Assembly: GCF_041381155.1 (NCBI RefSeq)
Contig: NC_091134.1
Coordinates: 29,269,540-29,333,539, forward strand
Direction: 5' to 3'
DNA length: 64,000 bases
From: Argopecten irradians
Taxonomy: Eukaryota > Mollusca > Bivalvia > Pectinida > Pectinidae
The notes under the pieces are model-generated. The model did not search any database. It saw nothing but the letters and a program-made list of their open reading frames with translations, and was not told the DNA's origin. Made by a program: the position numbers and the translations under genes. Of this stretch, positions 59,111 to 64,000 are shown one piece after another. Positions within the stretch are counted from its first letter, which is position 1, and the number at the start of each line of letters is the position of its first letter.

Positions 59111-59914
59111 GCCCTACCTGCAAAATTTGGTACATGGAACCCTGACATAAAGAGGAGTTGAGTAAACTATATATATATAAGGTTCTGCATTGTCCCCTAT
59201 TAATGGAGTTATTAGTAAATTTGTGCAACGGGGGCTATATATAGTCGTTCACTCTAGCGACAGTTCTTGTTTGTTATGCCACTATTGTATACTGTGACTG
59301 TGTTGTATTGTGCCAATAGTCAAATAAGCCTTGTGTATGTTTTTTCCCTATCATAAATTTGCTCAGATATAACCTCAATATAACCTTTTGCATATGAAAT
59401 AAAAAAAACTGATATGAAATGCATTAACTTTTTTCTATGCACAAATATAAAAACTTTAAAAAAATGTTTAAGGTTAAAGTCCCAATATCCGTATTTGCCT
59501 CATTATTTCCATGATTTAGAAGAAATTTGAAATAAAAAAAATCCTGTTCTAAATCATTCACAGACAGGACTAAATCGTGGTCAAGATGAGCGATAATGAT
59601 TTGAAAACTTCTGATAAATATCAAATAAATATTGAAAATCGGGGGCCCCATTTAGTCAGACAAGCCCAGAATGTCATGTAAGCTACCGTAACTACATAAC
59701 GTCTGTCCAAACTCTTTTGAGAATGGGTCATGAACTTTCCGACTTCCTTTTGGCAATAATCATAACTTCTATGGCTACCAGTTTAAAATGATGGCATAGT
59801 TACAAGTATCGACTTTCAACAATTGCTGTTATTAAGAAATCATTACTAACAATATCGCAGTAAAATCTAACTTTTTTCCCCAACATCAGCAGATAGGCTA
59901 TTAAAATCACTTGT

Positions 59915-60790
59915 CGTCTGTGGTCTGACTATCCGTCCTTCTGTCTGTTAACATTTCTTTTTGCCGCTATTTCTCAGAAGGGGCTGAAGTGATCTTTTTC
60001 AAATTTCATATGTAGGTTCCCCTAGGGCCCTAGTTATGCATATTGCATTTTGGCAGCCATCTTGGATTTTGGTACCAATCGGTGAAAAAGATGGCCGACA
60101 GGCCTCCATCATGAATTTTGACAATTGAAGTTTGTTACCGCTATTTCTCATAAAGTACAAAAGGGATCTGTCTCAAATTTTATGTGCAGGTTTCCGTAGT
60201 GGTCTAGTTGTGCATTTTCATACCAATTGATGAAAAAGATGGCCGACATGCTGCCATCTTGGATTTTGATAGCTAAAGTCTGTTACCACTATTTCTCAGA
60301 AAGTTCTGAAGCAATCTGTCTCAAATTGCATATGTAGGTTCCCCTGGCTAGGGCCCTAGTTGTGCATATTACATTTTGGGACTGATATCGATCGGTCAAT
60401 ATGATGGCCGACAGGCCACCATCTTGGATATCGATAATTGCAGTTTGTTTCTGCTATTTTTCAGAAAGTACTGAAGAGTCTGTCTCAAATGTTATGTGCA
60501 GGTTCCCCTAGTTGTGCATATTGCATTTTGAGACCGATCGGTGAACAAGATGGCCGACAGGCCACCATCTGGGATTTTGATATTTGAAGTTTGTTTCTGC
60601 TATTTCTCAGAAAGTACTGAAATGATCTTTCTCAAATTTCATTTGTAGAATATAGTAAAAGCAGAGATCGGTGAACAAGATAAATTTCATATATAGTATA
60701 TAAATGCAGAGAAAAGATTCCTCTTTCCATTGTCAGACGTACATCATTCTTTGGTGGGTGCCAAGATCCCTCTGGCATCTCTTGCTGTTG
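59915..60790 (-). mobile_element. Helitron-like (pearl-type) tandem element, family A copy 3 (reverse)
   Basis: Reverse orientation: the tail GACTATCCGTCCTTCTGTCTGTTAAC is at the left, core units with GATGGCCGACAGGCC and ATCTTGGATTTTG follow, and the start hairpin CAAGATCCCTCTGGCATCTCTTG is at the right (about 60768-60790). About four units. In PPP1R12A intron 3. Confidence 0.75.
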
Positions 60791-60902
60791 ATAGTTACTT
60801 ATATTGTCACTTTGATAGTATCCTAAAAGACATTATCCCTTCATAAATTTTACAGAAATTAAATGGAGAAAATATAATCTCAAAAAAGAAGCAACTGATT
60901 GT

Positions 60903-61930
60903 TAGCTCACCTGGCCTGAAGGACCGAGGTGAGCTTATGGGATACCCCGTCGTCCCTCAACAATAGACTTCTTCTTCATAACCACTGGTCAGAATTTGAC
61001 CCAATTTGACTGGTAGCATCCTTGTGGGTTGGACACTCAAAATTATACAAATGGTGGGGCTGACCCCCAGGGGCCTGAGGGGCGGGCCCAAAAGGTGTCA
61101 GTTTGGGTATTTCCATATAAACGACTTCTTCTTTGAAACAAAGCATGGGTTAGCACCCATAATGCAATGGTATCATCCTTTTATGGTGGTGATTCAAAAT
61201 TGTACAAATGATGGGGCTGACACCCCAGGGCCTGAGGGGCGAGGTCAAAGGTGTCAATTTGACTATTTCCATATAAACGACATCTTTTCTGAAACTAAGC
61301 ATGGGAGAAAACACATAATACAATGGTAGCATCCTTATAGGGTGGGGATTCAAAATTGTACAAATGATGGGGCTGACCCCCCAGGGGCCTAAGGGGCAGG
61401 CCCAGAATGGGTCAATTTGGCTATTTCTATATAAACGACTTCTTTCTGAAACTTAGCATGGCATAGCATCCATAATACTATATGGTAGCATCCTTATGGG
61501 GATTCAAAATTGTACAATTGAAGAGGCTGACTCCCCTTGGCAGAGGGGTGGGGGTCAAAAGTGATCAATTTGTCTATTATCATATTAACAACTTCTCTGC
61601 AACTTATATTAGCATGAGAAAGCACTTATAATGCAATGGTAGAATCCTTATAGGGTATTCAAAAATGTAAAAGTGATAAGGCTGACCACCTGGGGCTTTA
61701 GGCGTGGGGCCAAAAAGGTTAATTATAATTAGACTACTATTTTCATATAAATAACTTCCTCTCTGAAACTATATTTTTGATAGCATATTCCTATGGTATC
61801 TATAGCATCATAATATGGTTGGGATTCAAAATTAAACAAATTATGGGGTCAATTTGTCTTTGTGATTTTTGAATCACTAATTACTAAATTACAGAATTAT
61901 TTAAAAAAAAAACAAACAACAGGTGAGCGA
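60903..61930 (+). mobile_element. TAGCTCACCTGG hairpin element (family C, copy 2)
   Basis: The start TTAGCTCACCTGGCCTGAAG / ACCGAGGTGAGCTTATGG stem is followed by about five core units (GGTGGGGCTGACCCCCAGGG, TTTCCATATAAACGACTTCT, ATAATGCAATGGTA) and an AACAGGTGAGCGATACA end. Same orientation as copy 1 at 54679. Confidence 0.75.
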
Positions 61931-62989
61931 TACATTAGAACAAACAAGTTCAATTTTCAAAACAGAAATTTAATATTTTCTTTTGTGATTTTCTCAGAAA
62001 TAGTATTGAAAAATTAAGTAATCGATGGTATTAACTGATTCAAAAGTAAAAAATAAATTTGTTATATCTTTTACAGAAATAGAGTAGGAAAAATATTATC
62101 CCAGAAATAAGTTACGAATAAAATTAGCAAATTCTAAATTAAAGCGAAGTTAAGGTAATGGTATGTTATTTTTCTTCAGTTACAATCTATATGTATTGAA
62201 AACCATATATTTTTATGAATTATATATACACATGAGTTATAACACAGAATTTATGCACTGTAAAATTATTGTTTTTTTGCTTTATGTATGTTTAGATGGA
62301 AATTACCTGCAGAAATCCCTTTACGCTAATCACCCAATATCACTACTATAAAAATGTGAAATGAAATTGTAGACCATAACTTAATGATCTGCTTGTATGT
62401 ACTGCTAGTACTGTCAAAAATCATTTTCAGGTTTTATTTGAAGTTATAAAATTAAAACCTAATATTTAGATGCATTATTTGTATTTTAATTTTGAAAATG
62501 TTGGTAACTTTTGGTGAAGAATAACATATTTTAAAAAAGCTCTTCTTGATTCAGTTTGAAAATTACAGCATATATAACTTTAACAGAAACAAAACAAAAA
62601 AGATTTTTATTTACTGCATCATTTTTTCCAATTTTGCAATTTACTGCGTAAAAATTTCAAATTTGTTGGATTCTGGACCCAAGCAAAAATATTGTCGGAG
62701 AATCCCTGATTAGCGTGTGGTGGTATTAAACACTATAGCTTTATTGTGACTTTGTTGAACCCTAGAAGCTGGTTTGAGGTACAGGGCAAAAGGGGTGAAA
62801 ATGGATGGGCCAATTGGCCAAAAGGGGACAAAAGTATAAAATTTCTAAAAATTTCTTCTCACATATGTAATGGAATCAAATTATCTGTATAGGTTGAACG
62901 GCCAAATAAAAAATAAACTTTGTGGCATTCAGTATCAGAACTAATGTGACTGTTAAGGCCCGGCGCCCATGGGCCTCTTATGTAACATT

Positions 62990-63245
62990 ACCCTAACTTT
63001 TAAGGTCACAGGAGTCAAAAAAGGCTAAAATCTTTGTTGTGGTAGATGGACTTGTTGTCAATGACTAAGAGGCTAGGCTTGGACATCTAGACCTAATATT
63101 TGGCCAGCTGTGGCATGATAGAATGAAGGGCTACCATTTGCTTATTAAATTGAATGAGCTTGACCTTCAGATATTTCTTTGGTTACCTTTTAACATTAAA
63201 AAATCTTAACTTGATTATCTTGGGCCATGTAAAATATGCACCATG
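62990..63245 (+). repeat. Fragment related to the 32080-32540 core repeat
   Basis: One to two units with AAGGTCACAGGAGTCAAAAA, CTAGACCTAATATTTGG and a GACCTTCAGATATT block. It follows an element end at about 62955-62980 (AAGGCCCGGCGCCCATGGGC) that resembles the closing hairpin of family C. Confidence 0.45.
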
Positions 63246-63300
63246 ATCACTAGGTAGCAGGTGCTGATGGTTTTTAATGAAGAATATACATGTAAACAGA

Positions 63301-63545
63301 TTTAGTTTGGTTGGTTTGATTAACATCTTATTAACAGCCAGACGTCATTTAAAGATGTGCTAGGTTTAAAGGGTGGAGGAAAGCCGTAACATGTTAGTAC
63401 CTTGAGAAAAACCACCGACCTGCAGTTTGAACCTGGCATGGTAACTGCGCATGTCCCATATGGGATTTTAATTCACAATCCAGATGTAGAGAGCTTGTGG
63501 TAATATTTGGGGATATCTTACTCACTTAGCCACCACAGCCCCTAA
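63301..63545 (+). mobile_element. Dispersed SINE-like repeat, full-length-looking copy
   Basis: Starts TTTAGTTTGGTTGGTTTGAT, then AACATCTTATTAACAGCCAG, GGTGGAGGAAAGCCGTAAC, GAAAAACCACCGACCTGC, GAACCTGGCATGGTAACTGC, and ends ACTTAGCCACCACAGCCCCT. The end resembles the reversed 5' region of a tRNA gene, so on the minus strand it may be tRNA-derived. Fragments at 48545-48590 and 58533-58690. This layout is familiar from bivalve genomes (recall, unchecked). Confidence 0.65.
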
Positions 63546-64000
63546 ACAGATTTAGACTATATACAGACCAGTTTTGTATTATAGTATATATATATATATG
63601 ATTTAACAATTTTCTTTATTTCCATTTTACACTGTTATCTGTGAGACATCTATCTATTGTAGAAAGCTAGATGGAGACATAGTCCTATTGAAGCAATCTT
63701 TTCTTTTAAGCTGACACAATTTTGTATGCTTAAGGGCTAAATGACCTCATTCTGTTTTGTTAGGAATAAATGTACTGTATTGATACAAAGTAAAAAAAAA
63801 CCTGTTGGTTTGAGTTTAGGATTTTAGCAGTCATAAAACCAATTACATGCCCAAGTATATATAAACTTATCAATTGAACTTGGTTAAAGAAACCTTTGGA
63901 TGAAAAACAAAATCAGAATCTTTGTATGGTCTAAATGGTTAATAGGTTTACATTGGTAAGAGATTGCCTTTCTAACAGGTTAAATATAGCTCATTGTACA

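Larger units (their letters stand above)
57019..64000. other. PPP1R12A intron 3 (at least 7 kb)
   Basis: No further exon recognised. It holds the repeats listed at 58533-59110, 59915-60790, 60903-61930 and 62990-63545, a G homopolymer (about 58434-58445), and AT-rich filler. Confidence 0.6.

Overview
This is eukaryotic nuclear DNA, AT-rich with long, repeat-filled introns and GT-AG splice sites. The repeat content (pearl/Helitron-like tandem repeats with a CAAGATGGC...GCCATCTTG core, elements bounded by TAGCTCACCTGG hairpins, tRNA-derived SINEs, many MITEs) and the protein sequences suggest a bivalve mollusc, perhaps a scallop. The organism call is inference from repeat style and protein similarity recalled from family knowledge; no search was run.

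Three protein-coding genes can be rebuilt exon by exon. (1) AKAP1 (+, coding 3275-14447, eight coding exons): a mitochondrial outer-membrane A-kinase anchor protein with an N-terminal membrane anchor, a KH domain and a Tudor domain. Its exon 4 carries one extra T just before the splice donor, which creates an in-frame stop. (2) MRPS35 (-, coding 51784-35022, nine exons, 362 aa, complete): small-subunit mitoribosome protein mS35. (3) PPP1R12A/MYPT-like (+, from 51857, three coding exons seen, continuing past the right edge): the myosin phosphatase targeting subunit with a KVKF PP1-docking motif and ankyrin repeats. MRPS35 and PPP1R12A are head to head with only 72 bp between start codons, a compact bidirectional promoter.

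Region by region: 1-3246 is 5' flank or 5' UTR intron of AKAP1 with a SINE relic and a foldback. 3247-14447 is AKAP1, whose introns hold at least six non-autonomous DNA elements. 14448-26910 is 3' UTR and intergenic DNA with MITEs. 26914-28935 is a (CA)n microsatellite next to a decayed non-LTR retrotransposon that was itself split by a TTAA-targeting MITE. 30353-31316 is a TIR element with subterminal repeats. 32640-33490 is a 33-bp minisatellite. 35022-51784 is MRPS35, with a roughly 2.9-kb 33-bp minisatellite in intron 3 grown from its own exon-intron junction, and Helitron-like tandem arrays in introns 1 and 2. 51857-64000 is the 5' part of PPP1R12A with repeat-rich introns.

Two of the genes act at mitochondria, and AKAP1 (in mammals) and PPP1R12A both bind protein phosphatase 1, but nothing in the sequence shows that the neighbourhood is functional. 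No prokaryotic system, CRISPR array, rRNA gene, intact tRNA gene or viral genome was seen.
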